From assembly GCA_019750915.1 (NCBI GenBank), contig JAIENY010000023.1, forward strand, positions 1-62,606: DNA of 62,606 nucleotides, given 5' to 3'. Positions 9,501-17,328 of this stretch are shown one piece after another (within the stretch, counting starts at the first letter, position 1; each line of letters starts with the position of its first letter). The notes under the pieces were generated by a model. That model ran no database searches. It had not been told where the DNA came from and saw nothing but the letters and a program-made list of their open reading frames with translations. Made by a program: the position numbers and the translations under genes. This DNA comes from Xanthobacteraceae bacterium (GTDB lineage: Bacteria > Pseudomonadota > Alphaproteobacteria > Rhizobiales > Xanthobacteraceae).

Positions 9501-12500
9501 CGGGTCGGCTTGTGGTTACCGGGCCGGATGGCACCGATGCGTTGAGTGCGATTGATCAACTGCTATTTGGCGCGAATACCTTCGTTCTGCGCCAGGGCAC
9601 CAACGGCAGTGATACGATCAACGGCAGCAATGCCGCGGATATCGCGATCGCAGGAGACGGCGATGACACGATCTCCGCGGGCCAGGGAAATGATCTGGTC
9701 CTTGCCGGCGTCGGCAACGACACCATCAATTGGGACATCACCAACGGAGGCGTCGGCGATGGCAGGGATATCGTCAATGGCGGTACCGAGCCAGCCGGTG
9801 GCATCGGCGATACGTTCATCGTCGACGGCAACAATCAGAACGAAGTCTATCGGGTCTATTCCAACACCGACGATTGGGACAACAATGCCGGTAACGGCAT
9901 CGTCAGCAGTGCCGCGCACGCAGGCCTTACGGGTCTCGGCACAGGCTCTGAAATTGTCATCACGCGCAATACCAATGGTGTGGGCGGCGCGGTAACCAAT
10001 GCGAACATCATCGCGGAACTGGTCGATATCGAAGAGATCGTCATCAATACCCGTACCGGCACCAATAGCGTGCTCGCGATCGGCAACTTCACCCCGACGA
10101 ACCTCAACCCCAACACCATCACCATCAATGACGATGGTGGCAGCACCACGGTTGATCTGACGCAGCTTCGGTCCTCCCATCACGTTGCTTTCCACACCAG
10201 CGGTAACAACGACACGATCATCGGTGCACGGTCGCAGGATCAGGTCATCCCCGACGGCGGCACAAATGGCGGCAACAATGGTGGTGGTAACGGCGGCGGG
10301 GGCAATGGGGGCGGCAACGGCGATGTCGCGGGCAACGGCGCGTTTGCGCTATCTGCCAGCGACGTTGCGACGCTGAAGAACCTGGTCAACGGTCTGCAAG
10401 GCGGCGAAGACAACGACGCCGTCGGAATCCGGGATCTCGAGGGCACGGGCAACAATCGTGCTCACCCCGAATTCGGTTCCGCGGATCAGCCGTTCATCCG
10501 TCTCACCGACGCGCATTACGGCGCCTTTGATCCAACGATTGGCAATAACGCGATCAATCCGCTGTTTGCGGGTCTCGACCCGCGCGCGATCAGCAACGCG
10601 CTTGGAACCCAGGAAGCCGGGCTACCCACCAGCGCTTCAGGTGCGAATTCACTGTTCACCGCCTTCGGTCAGTATTTCGACCACGGGCTGGACTTCCTCG
10701 GCAAGGGTGGCAATGGAACGATTGCGATCGGCGGCGCCGGCACCGTACACGCGCCCGGCACCGACAACCCGGACGATCTCACCCGCGGTAGCGTGGACAG
10801 CATTGTCGATGGCGTCCCGCAACACCTCAACAAGACGTCGCCCTTTGTCGACCAGAACCAGGCCTATGGCTCCAACGAACTGGTCGGTCAGTTCTTGCGG
10901 GAAGGCGACGGCCATGGCGGTTTCAGTGGCCGGCTGCTCGCCGGTGGCCCGGATCCTTCGAATCCGGACTTCAACCTGCTGCCCAATCTTCGCGAGTTGA
11001 TCCAGCACCACTGGGCCAACGACACGGTATTCACCGACGCGTCGCTGCCCGGCGGATCGATCACCTTCCGTGAGTATTTCGCCGGGCTGGTGGACGGCAA
11101 TGGTGTGATCAACGAGACCATGCTTCCCACCATGACATCGGACTTCATGGGAAGCGGCTTCGCACTGCTGCTCGATACCAACCCCTTCATCAACCTGCTC
11201 GATCACTATGTGGCGGGCGATGGACGGGCGAATGAAAATATCGCGCTGACCTCGATCCACACGATCTGGGCCCGCAACCACAACTTCCATGTCAACGGTC
11301 TGATCGAGGCGGGTTTTGTCGGGACCAGCGAGGAGCTATTCCAGGCCGCCAAGCTGATCAACGAGACCGAATACCAGCGCGTCGTCTTCACGGAGTTTGC
11401 CGATCATCTGCTCGGCGGCATCAAGGGAGATGGTGAGCACGGCTTCGATGAATACCATCCCGAAGTCGATGCGCGGATATCGCATGAATTTGCGACCGCC
11501 GCCTATCGGTTCGGCCATTCGCTGATCAACCAGACGATGACGGTGCTGGATGCCCAGGGGCATCCGACCAGCGTGGCGCTGTTCGATGCTTTCCTGAACC
11601 CGACCAACGATACCAGCGCGTTCCCGGTCGATCCGAGCGCCTTCTACACGCCCAAGCCCGGTTACGAGCAACTCGGCATCAACGGCATCCTCGGCGGCGG
11701 CGTGACGCAGGCGGCAGAAGAGGTCGACGTCAACATCGTTGACGCCGTTCGCAACGATCTGGTTCGCATCAGCGCCGACGTCTTCGCCTTCGATGTCGCT
11801 CGCGAATGGGACGTGGGTATTGGTTCGATGAACCAAATCCGCGGCGACCTGATGGCCTCGACCGATCCTTACGTCCACGAGGCTGTTGGCTTCGCCGGCG
11901 ATCTGACGCCCTACGCCAGCTGGGAAGATTTCCAGGCTCGCAACAATCTCAGCGATGCCGTGATCAACCAGTTCAGGCAGGCCTATCCGGACCTGGTGCT
12001 CGCGGCCGAAGACATTGCCGCGTTCCAGGCGATCAATCCGGGAATCGAACTTGGCGGGGCGAACCACGACACCGTCAAGGGCATCGACCGCGTCGATCTG
12101 TTCGTCGGCGGTCTGGCGGAGAGCCATATCAACGGTGGCGTTGTCGGGCAGACCTTCTGGGTCATCCTGCACGAGCAGCTTGACCGGCTGCAGGAAGGTG
12201 ACCGGCTGTACTACCTCGACCGGGTCGAGAATCTCGATTTCTACGATATCGTCGAGGAGCAAGGCTTCGCCGCGATCGTGGCGCGGAACACCGGCCTTAC
12301 CAACCTTCCGGAAGATATTTTCGGGGTAAGCCAGCTCGATGACCCGCCCGTGATTGGCGACGGTGATCCACCGCCGGTTGGCGATGACGACAATGACAAC
12401 GATGATGACGACGGCGACAACGATAATAACAACGATAACGACGATGATGATGATGACGCAGCCGGCTGCGACGGTGATCACCATCCGACCGGCACGGGTA

Positions 12501-13438
12501 CCGACGATGGCACCCCGACGGCGCCGGTAACGGCTGGTGTGCTGCGAACCGGAACGCCGCAAGCGGACGTGTTGGCCGGTACCGCCGGCGATGACAACAT
12601 CGTCGCGATGGCTGGAGATGACGTTGTTGTCGCGGATGCCGGCGCCGATGCGATCTCCGGCGGTGACGGAGCCGATTTCATCAACGGCGGCGATGGCCGG
12701 GACGTGATCTTTGCCGGCGCCGGGGATGACCAGGTGTTCGGCGGAGACAAGGCCGACGTTATCTATGGCGATGCCGGTGCCGATCGTCTCTTCGGCGACC
12801 GGGGCAATGACATGATCACCGCCGGTGCCGGAGATGACTCGGTCTTCGGTGGTGTCGGAAACGATCTGATCGTGGCCGAGATCGGTGACGGCAACGATGT
12901 CTACTTTGGCGACGACAGTGATGGCGGTGTTGGCAACGACACACTCGATATCTCAGCCGCCACGGTCGACACCTTCGTCAATCTTGGAAACGGCTCGTTC
13001 GCCAAAGGCAGTGCGACAAGCACCCAGACCGGCAATGACACCCTGTGGGGTATCGAGAACGTCAATACCGGTTCGGGCAACGACACCATTGTCGCAAGCA
13101 ATGCCGTCAACGTGATGAACGGCGGCGCCGGACACGACACCTTCAAGTTCCAGAGCGCGGCCGCCGCCAATGGCGATACCATTCTCGGGTTCGAGCCCGG
13201 CGATCGTCTCGACCTCAGCGCCATCGATGCCGACATTGGAGCGGCTGCGGACCAGACCTTCACCCTTGTCACTGGAGCTTCGTTCACGGCCGCCGGACAA
13301 TTGGCCGTGAGCTACGAGTCTCGGGCCGATGGAGACTTCACCATCGTCGAAGGCAACATCGACAGCAATACGGGAGCGGATTTCAAGATTGAAGTCTCCG
13401 GCCATCAAACGATGACGAACGCGAACGTCACGCTTTAA
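3503..13438 (+). CDS. Giant secreted RTX protein with two animal-type haem peroxidase domains (MopA-like)
   Basis: This 3311-residue protein is probably exported by the adjacent type I system. Peroxidase domain 1 (about 195-985) keeps the distal Q210, D213 and H214 (GQFFDHGLD), catalytic R567 and E570 (GRGNEN) and proximal H706 (YRFGHS). Three EF-hand/dockerin-like loops (about 493-545) are inserted in it. RTX nonapeptides follow (about 1066-1200), then an Ig-like segment (about 1540-1637), more RTX with a 180-residue duplication (about 1676-2033) and a Gly/Asn linker (2252-2273). Peroxidase domain 2 (about 2285-2940) keeps Q2390, D2393, H2394, R2575, E2578 and H2672. A 25-residue Asp/Asn run (2961-2985), a last RTX block and a serralysin-like C-terminus complete it. 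Family knowledge links this design to MopA Mn(II) oxidases and peroxicins. The substrate is inference; secretion and haem peroxidase identity are well supported. Confidence 0.95.
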   Translation: MSTSFTVNLADLTKILEQIKIAERNAAGESLVDIIGQDAALLPQGLRTVDGGFNHLLPGQERAGAADTIFPRLLPPDFRTVNDSYQVVLVPASVPDAPPGGVVITNNNYDPTIVIPGGPPGSPPAPNSVADADPRIISNLIVDQTGKNPAAIYAWYTNEKSQAAYAAAHDGNPPPDGYVPTDAELAFILNASPDIGLSPGFNGWMTFFGQFFDHGLDLVTKGGNGTVYIPLMADDPLYDKGADGIVSADDGFGKDGVFGTVDDQPNFMALTRATTFVDPVTGLKTETQNTTTPFIDQNQTYTSISSHQVFLREYTMVDIPTDAVAGPVAVATGRLLDGANGAIATWAEVKAQAHDMLGLDLRDYDVLNVPLLVTDAYGKFIPGSHGFAQVVVGVTVVDSTTGALIATAAGNYTIEGKAGGLDLDHLNVADLQLPPGASLPLLPAGQEYRIATVGTDHAFLNDIAHHAEPVLVDADHNPATPKTQQVADSDVLDFNGDGVSNAADVTAGVAAGKVVDANNDGVTDVLDLADVNMDGAVDSADLISDDRNPLTYDNEMLDAHFLTGDGRGNENIGLTTVHTVFHSEHNRLVEANKDTIIASNDAAVVSEWLRPTGSATPAITQAQLDAINGLADAAAKAAAIDALDWNGERLFQAARFVTEMQYQHLVFEEFARTVQPNVDPFIFTNSADLDPAIVAEFAHVVYRFGHSMLSDTVDRLDNSLHAVNGDPQIGLIEAFLNPQEFTASGATAADAAGAIVRGMTRQTGNEIDEFVVDAVRSNLLGLPLDLPALNIARGRDTGVPTFNDTRAQFYAMTGDAQLKPYTSWLDFGQNMKNPISVINFIAAYGLHSTVVNATTLAGKRDAATELVTGVDVNDDSVVASDGIDFLNGTGAWNAENSGLNNVDLWIGGLAEAKMEFGGMLGSTFNFVFETQMENLQNGDRFYYLSRTQGMNLLNQLEPNTFTDLVMRNTDLGNLHATHLPGILFGTPDLTLELDTLVAQNNPGIGAADPTYTDPIFGDNLFHLGTKVVRSQGTLRVDGSNQPVLDGDGQQIFDGGVLKFFGGEHVVLGGTEGNDRLYGDRGIDTLWGDGGDDYLNAGSEADQVFGGDGDDIIEDPFGDGDFLRGNKGNDVIVDSHGFGDVLFGDSGKDFISGGNDVIEVFAGEGDDFVLGGAGADALLGNEGDDWIEGGEGFDSLSGENSDLFFNSPIIGHDVLDGQGNDTDYDGETGDDIMVQGPGIQRNNGMLGFDWSILRGDPNDGIIDLGISRFLNQQALTLRDRNDSVEGASGWKHNDTLIGTSAPTGAVGDPAGGIVGAPATDSMLLSQNVSLINGLEDFLKLTPGAIRGQTVGSDATPFTALAKDTTVFDPQNGGDILLGGGGSDLIFGKAGNDLIDGDRWLNVRIEVHANKDGTGPLVTTLSSVGTDGSVDSLSEIKADMLAGRINPGQLKIVREIITTGATAADNDVAMYAGSRADFSLTRNANGTVTVVDNVVAPLLGADGVRIPLLDDEGTDTLSNIEIVRFTNYDAAGIPDGTFTDVSIAAPTGAVLITGTQNVLTADRSALVDLNGLPNANGFSYQWQQSADGLGGWTNTGTNNQNFTVPAGNLNFFRVVVSYTDNGGMTESIVSQNTAKVGNNAGAGINDTFNGTAGDNLLNGRFGDDNLSGLAGNDVINGGAGNDTLNGGDGNDFIDGGTNNNTGRDTMTGGAGDDTYVIDDVTGATAADRDAVVEAVGGGTDTVTGAVSLDLANYANVENITLTGNGNNSATGNSGNNILTGNAGNNALNGVSGVDTAVFNGTALAATFALAGASVTVATTGGGTDTLQNIDTVRFGSTDYALVQGSTNADTLNGGPGADLILGFGGNDTINGGDGNDFLDGGTGNDTMTGGGGDDLYVIDDITGTAAQRDAVVELVGGGTDIVTGAVSLDLANYANVENITLTGTGNNSATGNTGNNVITGNSGNNTLTGGTGNDTIDGGAGGTDTAVFSGSAAGSTFSINAAGRLVVTGPDGTDALSAIDQLLFGANTFVLRQGTNGSDTINGSNAADIAIAGDGDDTISAGQGNDLVLAGVGNDTINWDITNGGVGDGRDIVNGGTEPAGGIGDTFIVDGNNQNEVYRVYSNTDDWDNNAGNGIVSSAAHAGLTGLGTGSEIVITRNTNGVGGAVTNANIIAELVDIEEIVINTRTGTNSVLAIGNFTPTNLNPNTITINDDGGSTTVDLTQLRSSHHVAFHTSGNNDTIIGARSQDQVIPDGGTNGGNNGGGNGGGGNGGGNGDVAGNGAFALSASDVATLKNLVNGLQGGEDNDAVGIRDLEGTGNNRAHPEFGSADQPFIRLTDAHYGAFDPTIGNNAINPLFAGLDPRAISNALGTQEAGLPTSASGANSLFTAFGQYFDHGLDFLGKGGNGTIAIGGAGTVHAPGTDNPDDLTRGSVDSIVDGVPQHLNKTSPFVDQNQAYGSNELVGQFLREGDGHGGFSGRLLAGGPDPSNPDFNLLPNLRELIQHHWANDTVFTDASLPGGSITFREYFAGLVDGNGVINETMLPTMTSDFMGSGFALLLDTNPFINLLDHYVAGDGRANENIALTSIHTIWARNHNFHVNGLIEAGFVGTSEELFQAAKLINETEYQRVVFTEFADHLLGGIKGDGEHGFDEYHPEVDARISHEFATAAYRFGHSLINQTMTVLDAQGHPTSVALFDAFLNPTNDTSAFPVDPSAFYTPKPGYEQLGINGILGGGVTQAAEEVDVNIVDAVRNDLVRISADVFAFDVAREWDVGIGSMNQIRGDLMASTDPYVHEAVGFAGDLTPYASWEDFQARNNLSDAVINQFRQAYPDLVLAAEDIAAFQAINPGIELGGANHDTVKGIDRVDLFVGGLAESHINGGVVGQTFWVILHEQLDRLQEGDRLYYLDRVENLDFYDIVEEQGFAAIVARNTGLTNLPEDIFGVSQLDDPPVIGDGDPPPVGDDDNDNDDDDGDNDNNNDNDDDDDDAAGCDGDHHPTGTGTDDGTPTAPVTAGVLRTGTPQADVLAGTAGDDNIVAMAGDDVVVADAGADAISGGDGADFINGGDGRDVIFAGAGDDQVFGGDKADVIYGDAGADRLFGDRGNDMITAGAGDDSVFGGVGNDLIVAEIGDGNDVYFGDDSDGGVGNDTLDISAATVDTFVNLGNGSFAKGSATSTQTGNDTLWGIENVNTGSGNDTIVASNAVNVMNGGAGHDTFKFQSAAAANGDTILGFEPGDRLDLSAIDADIGAAADQTFTLVTGASFTAAGQLAVSYESRADGDFTIVEGNIDSNTGADFKIEVSGHQTMTNANVTL
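8530..9600 (+). repeat. 540-bp (180-residue) tandem duplication inside the peroxidase gene
   Basis: Two adjacent copies are offset by 540 bp, for example position 8701 against 9241, with a one-codon indel near their start. Each encodes RTX nonapeptides, a TYVIDD or LYVIDD segment, then GGGTD, GAVSLDLANYANVENITLTG and a Gly/Asn-rich run. The DNA is still clearly similar but has drifted mainly at third positions, so the duplication is not very recent. Confidence 0.88.
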
Positions 13439-13453
13439 CACTCATGCCGTCGG

Positions 13454-13478
13454 GGTGGAGGCAGCAGTTGCCTCCACC
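13454..13478 (+). terminator. Perfect 10-bp hairpin between the peroxidase and ABC genes
   Basis: GGTGGAGGCA pairs with TGCCTCCACC across a five-base loop, starting 16 bp after the peroxidase stop codon. The downstream sequence is only moderately T-rich (TTCATTTT). It may act as a partial terminator or RNA-stabilising element, setting the level of the secretion genes relative to the abundant substrate. Confidence 0.6.
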
Positions 13479-13516
13479 GGTTCATTTTCCCATTTCCCTC
13501 ATCGGGAATTAAATCA

Positions 13517-15283
13517 ATGGCCAAGTCAAAAGAATTGACCGCTGCGAAAAGGCGGAACCTCGCCGAGCTTACGCGGGGGCTGCGCGGCATTGTTCTGTTC
13601 CTGTTTTTGATTTCAGGAACCATCAATATTCTCGCGCTGACCGGTTCTCTTTATATGATGCAGATCTACGATCGGGCATTGTCGAGCGGAAGCATTCCCA
13701 CGCTTGTCGTCCTTTCAACTCTGGCGATAGGTCTTTATTTGTTTCAGGGTGGCTTCGATGTCATCCGGTCCCAGGTTCTCGTCCGCGTCGGCTCGCGGCT
13801 CGACAGGAAGGTGGCGCCGTTGGCGCACCGCGTTGCGATCGATATGCCCCGCTTCGGGTTTTCGACCTCGGAAGCGCTGGAACGTGGCCGGGACGTCGAT
13901 ACAGTACGCGGATTTTTGGGTAGTCAGGGTCCCGCGGCACTGTTCGATCTGCCCTGGATGCCGATCTATCTTGCTTTCGTCTATTTTCTGCATCCGCTCA
14001 TCGGTGCGCTGACCTTCGCCGGAGCATTCGTGCTCACCGTGTTGACCATCGTCAGCGAGATCCTTACCAAGCGCCTCAGCCTTTCCACCCGCAAGGCGAC
14101 CCTGGCCCGTAACACCATCGCGGACTGCAACGCGCGCAACGCGGAAGTCCTCAAGGCGATGGGTTTTGCAAACCGTGCCGTCAGTCGTTTCAACGACGCC
14201 AATGGCGAACATCTGGAGCTTCAAACCAAGGCGAACGACATTACAGGTACATTCGCTGCCGTTTCCCGAGTGCTGCGCATGCTGCTGCAGTCGGCGGTGC
14301 TCGGTCTCGGTGCCTATCTCACGATCAAGGGCGAATTGTCGGCGGGAGCCATTATCGCATGCTCGGTTACCGCGGCGCGGGCCCTGGCGCCGGTGGACCT
14401 CGCGATCGGCAACTGGAAATCCTTTGTCGCGGCACGGATGGCCTACCAACGGCTTCGCGACACGGTCGTTGCACTTGCCGGCGCCGAAGAGCCGATGAAG
14501 CTCCCAGTGCCCGCCAGGCGTCTTAGCGTCGAAAAGGCCACGGTCGCGGTTCCGGGATCGGGGCAGGTCGTGCTCAGCGATATCAGCTTCGAACTCGACG
14601 CAGGTCAGGCGCTCGGAATCATCGGGCCCAGTGCCGGTGGAAAAACGTCGATGGTGCGGGCCTTGACCGGGATATGGCCGGTGCTGCGCGGCAACGTGCG
14701 GCTGGACGGCGCCGATCTCACCCAGTGGCATCAGGACGAGATTGGACAGCATATCGGTTATCTCCCGCAGGACGTTAGCCTGATGGATGCGACGATCGAG
14801 CAGAACATCTGCCGCCTCGAGCCCGACCCGGATTCCCGGAAAGTCGTGGAAGCGGCGCAAGCTGCGGGCGTGCACGACATGATCTTGAGAATGCCCGAGG
14901 GATACCGGACCCAGCTCGGTCCCCAGGGCGCGGCCCTGTCGGCCGGTCAGCGGCAGCGCGTTGCACTGGCGCGTGCGCTCTATGGCAACCCGTTTGTCGT
15001 CATCATGGACGAACCCAATTCGAACCTGGACGGAGAAGGAGAGGCAGCACTCACCCAGGCGATCGAAAGCATCCGCATGCGGGGCGGAATCGCGATCGTG
15101 ATCGCGCACCGGCCGAGCGCGCTTGTCGCCGTGGATCTTGTCGCGATCGTGCAGGGCGGCCGGATGGTCGCGTTCGGGAAGAAACAGGACATCATGACGC
15201 CGGGACTGCAGTCGACGGCCAAACCGGTCGTGGACGAAGCAGTCTCGGAGGAACTGCAGGAGCAAGTGCGGAGGCCAGCATGA
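13517..15283 (+). CDS. Type I secretion ABC permease/ATPase (PrtD type)
   Basis: This 588-residue inner-membrane ABC exporter half-transporter should energise export of RTX proteins. The N-terminal transmembrane region (about 25-320) lacks a peptidase C39 domain, as in PrtD/AprD-type transporters of serralysins. The nucleotide-binding domain has Walker A GPSAGGKT (370-377), signature LSAGQ (474-478) and Walker B IMDEP with D498 and E499. It begins 78 bp after the giant peroxidase gene, beyond a hairpin, and its stop overlaps the start of the next RTX gene by 4 bp. The giant RTX peroxidase is the obvious substrate, and the downstream RTX protein may be a second. An outer-membrane TolC partner is not encoded in the window and must be supplied elsewhere. 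Confidence 0.95.
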   Translation: MAKSKELTAAKRRNLAELTRGLRGIVLFLFLISGTINILALTGSLYMMQIYDRALSSGSIPTLVVLSTLAIGLYLFQGGFDVIRSQVLVRVGSRLDRKVAPLAHRVAIDMPRFGFSTSEALERGRDVDTVRGFLGSQGPAALFDLPWMPIYLAFVYFLHPLIGALTFAGAFVLTVLTIVSEILTKRLSLSTRKATLARNTIADCNARNAEVLKAMGFANRAVSRFNDANGEHLELQTKANDITGTFAAVSRVLRMLLQSAVLGLGAYLTIKGELSAGAIIACSVTAARALAPVDLAIGNWKSFVAARMAYQRLRDTVVALAGAEEPMKLPVPARRLSVEKATVAVPGSGQVVLSDISFELDAGQALGIIGPSAGGKTSMVRALTGIWPVLRGNVRLDGADLTQWHQDEIGQHIGYLPQDVSLMDATIEQNICRLEPDPDSRKVVEAAQAAGVHDMILRMPEGYRTQLGPQGAALSAGQRQRVALARALYGNPFVVIMDEPNSNLDGEGEAALTQAIESIRMRGGIAIVIAHRPSALVAVDLVAIVQGGRMVAFGKKQDIMTPGLQSTAKPVVDEAVSEELQEQVRRPA

Positions 15284-17307
15284 TTACAGTCAAGGCTATC
15301 AAGCGCTCGACTCAGCAATCGCAGCCCAATCGCGAAGATTATGCCGATCGGGAGAACGAAAAGGAGAAGAAAAGATTCATCCCTCTTGCATTCCTGCTGT
15401 TTCTAACCGGGTGCGCCGCGTACCTGAAAAGTTTTCTTCTGACCGAGATGGAAGCGCATGAAAAGCGACACGACGACAAGCATGCGGATGGTGACGAGCC
15501 AAGCGATCTGCAAAAGGAGGAAGTCGCCGGCACCGTAGATCAGGAGGACGAAGATGCTAATCCGGGTAGCCACAAGGCCAAATCTTCCGACAACGTGGTC
15601 CCGATCCGGCTGGTCCTGCCGCAGGAGACCAGCGATTTCCCGGTAAGTGATTCTCCGTCGATTGACTCCAAGGGACTGCCGTTTCTTCGGGGCGCCACGA
15701 ACCCAATCGGGGATGCGCCTCGGGCCGGCAACAACCACCCACCCGCGCGCTCAAATGATAGTTGGGGTGGTCGCGGCGGTGGAGGTGGAGGTGGAGGTGG
15801 AGGTGGAGGTGGAGGTGGCGAAGACAGGCACCCGCGTCCGCACGATTCATCCGGCAATCCATCGACGCCCGGCGGCGGCACGCCGGGGGATCCTTCACGG
15901 AACCGGGCGCCGTTGGTCAGCGGCCGGGTCCATCTGCCTGATATGTTCGGTTGCCAGGCTTTCCTGATTTCCATTCTGGCCCTGTTGACCGGCGCCACCG
16001 ATGCGGATGGCGATCCGCTCAGCGTCACGGGCCTCTCATCGAGCTCCGGCACATTGACCCAATCGGAAAGCGGCGATTGGAATTTTGTAAACGACAAAGG
16101 CATGCTTGGCGACGTCACCCTGACCTATACGATCAGTGACGGCTCCCACGCCGTGCTGCAGACCGCCTATTTCAGCGTGGTCGAAGCGCCGCCGATTGTC
16201 GGGACCGCCGCGGACGACAATCTGCTTGGAACACATTGCGCCGATACCATCGACGGTGGTGCAGGCGACGATAACATCGACGCCCGCGAAGGCAACGATA
16301 CCGTCATCGGCGGAGCCGGCGCTGATCACATCATCGCGGGAAGCGGCAACGACGTTGTCTATGCGGGAGCGGGCGACGACATCGTGTTCGCGGGCGCTGG
16401 CAACGATATTGTCTTCGGCGGGGCCGGCAACGACCATTTGTATGGCGAGGATGGCAACGACGCGATCATGGGCGAGGAGGGCCATGATTTTATCTCGGGC
16501 GGCTCGGGAGCTGATATCCTGCTGGCTGGTGCGGGAAACGATACCGTTCACGGCGACGCCGGCAACGATACGCTGGATGGTGGCGAGGGCGACGATATCC
16601 TCGCCGGAGGTGCAGATAACGATGTGATCGTTGCGGGCGCCGGTTGCGACTGCCTGTCCGGCGATGAGGGCAATGACGTGATGTCGGACGGTGCGGGCCG
16701 AGACACCGTCAACGGCGGCACCGGTGACGATTATGTCGTCGCGGCGGCTGATGCAGTTGACGATTCCTATAATGGCGGCGACGGTCAGGATAAACTCGAC
16801 TACTCGACCACGCGGCTCAGCGTTACGGTTGACCTCGGAAGCGGTACCGCCGACGGCCTCGATATCGGCCACGACCTGATTGCCTCCTTCGAGGAGGTCA
16901 TCACTGGATCAGGTGACGACCACCTCGTCGCGGGATCCTCTTCGGTCACAATGACGGGTGGCGACGGCCACGACACATTCGAATTTCAGAGGGCCGTGGG
17001 AGAACAGCTGTCGCCGGTGGTCGTCCGCAAGATCACCGACTTCACTGTCGGTGATCGGATCGTAGCTGCGACCTTCGAGATCGGTTACCTCCGGGAGGAG
17101 GGAGCCGACAACCAGATTACCGACATGTTCAACGACATTTATCTGTCGGCTGACGGCGATCATCGCCCGGTTCGTCTCAGATTCGAGAAGGTAGACAATC
17201 ATGATGTGACTTTCGTGGATGTACACGACCGGCCCAACCCGGATGAATTTTTTACCATCGACGTTGACGGACATCATCAGCTTCAGTTCGCCGTCGCTGT
17301 CGGGTGA
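15280..17307 (+). CDS. Second RTX calcium-binding protein with cadherin-like domain and possible lipobox
   Basis: This 675-residue protein overlaps the ABC gene by 4 bp (ATGA) and is clearly in its operon. The charged N-terminus is followed by a hydrophobic segment (about 33-45) ending in FLTGC, a good lipobox with C45, although about 30 residues precede it. Next come a charged linker, a poly-Gly tract (about 164-181), a cadherin-like segment (about 205-305, with ATDADGDPLSV) and RTX nonapeptides (about 307-500). The C-terminus (GHDTFEFQ, then TDFTVGDRIV) resembles type I secretion substrates. An N-terminal membrane segment is odd for such a substrate, so the protein may instead be cell-anchored and help retain or fold the peroxidase. 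That role is inference; the calcium-binding repeats are clear. Confidence 0.85.
   Translation: MITVKAIKRSTQQSQPNREDYADRENEKEKKRFIPLAFLLFLTGCAAYLKSFLLTEMEAHEKRHDDKHADGDEPSDLQKEEVAGTVDQEDEDANPGSHKAKSSDNVVPIRLVLPQETSDFPVSDSPSIDSKGLPFLRGATNPIGDAPRAGNNHPPARSNDSWGGRGGGGGGGGGGGGGGGEDRHPRPHDSSGNPSTPGGGTPGDPSRNRAPLVSGRVHLPDMFGCQAFLISILALLTGATDADGDPLSVTGLSSSSGTLTQSESGDWNFVNDKGMLGDVTLTYTISDGSHAVLQTAYFSVVEAPPIVGTAADDNLLGTHCADTIDGGAGDDNIDAREGNDTVIGGAGADHIIAGSGNDVVYAGAGDDIVFAGAGNDIVFGGAGNDHLYGEDGNDAIMGEEGHDFISGGSGADILLAGAGNDTVHGDAGNDTLDGGEGDDILAGGADNDVIVAGAGCDCLSGDEGNDVMSDGAGRDTVNGGTGDDYVVAAADAVDDSYNGGDGQDKLDYSTTRLSVTVDLGSGTADGLDIGHDLIASFEEVITGSGDDHLVAGSSSVTMTGGDGHDTFEFQRAVGEQLSPVVVRKITDFTVGDRIVAATFEIGYLREEGADNQITDMFNDIYLSADGDHRPVRLRFEKVDNHDVTFVDVHDRPNPDEFFTIDVDGHHQLQFAVAVG
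15778..15819 (+). repeat. GGTGGA hexanucleotide repeat encoding poly-Gly
   Basis: Six perfect GGTGGA units and a final GGTGGC encode an uninterrupted glycine run in the second RTX protein. Length changes by slippage would add or remove two glycines without shifting the frame, so it may vary between strains. Confidence 0.9.
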
Positions 17308-17328
17308 TACCATCAAGGAGATCAAGTC

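Noticed and set aside
8530..9600. The 540-bp repeats considered as mobile-element ends or CRISPR-like repeats
   Set aside because: They are in-frame coding units within RTX sequence, with no inverted ends, spacers or cas genes.
13715..15265. Minus-strand 516-codon frame opposite the ABC transporter gene
   Set aside because: The plus strand has intact Walker A, signature and Walker B motifs; the minus frame has no recognisable features.
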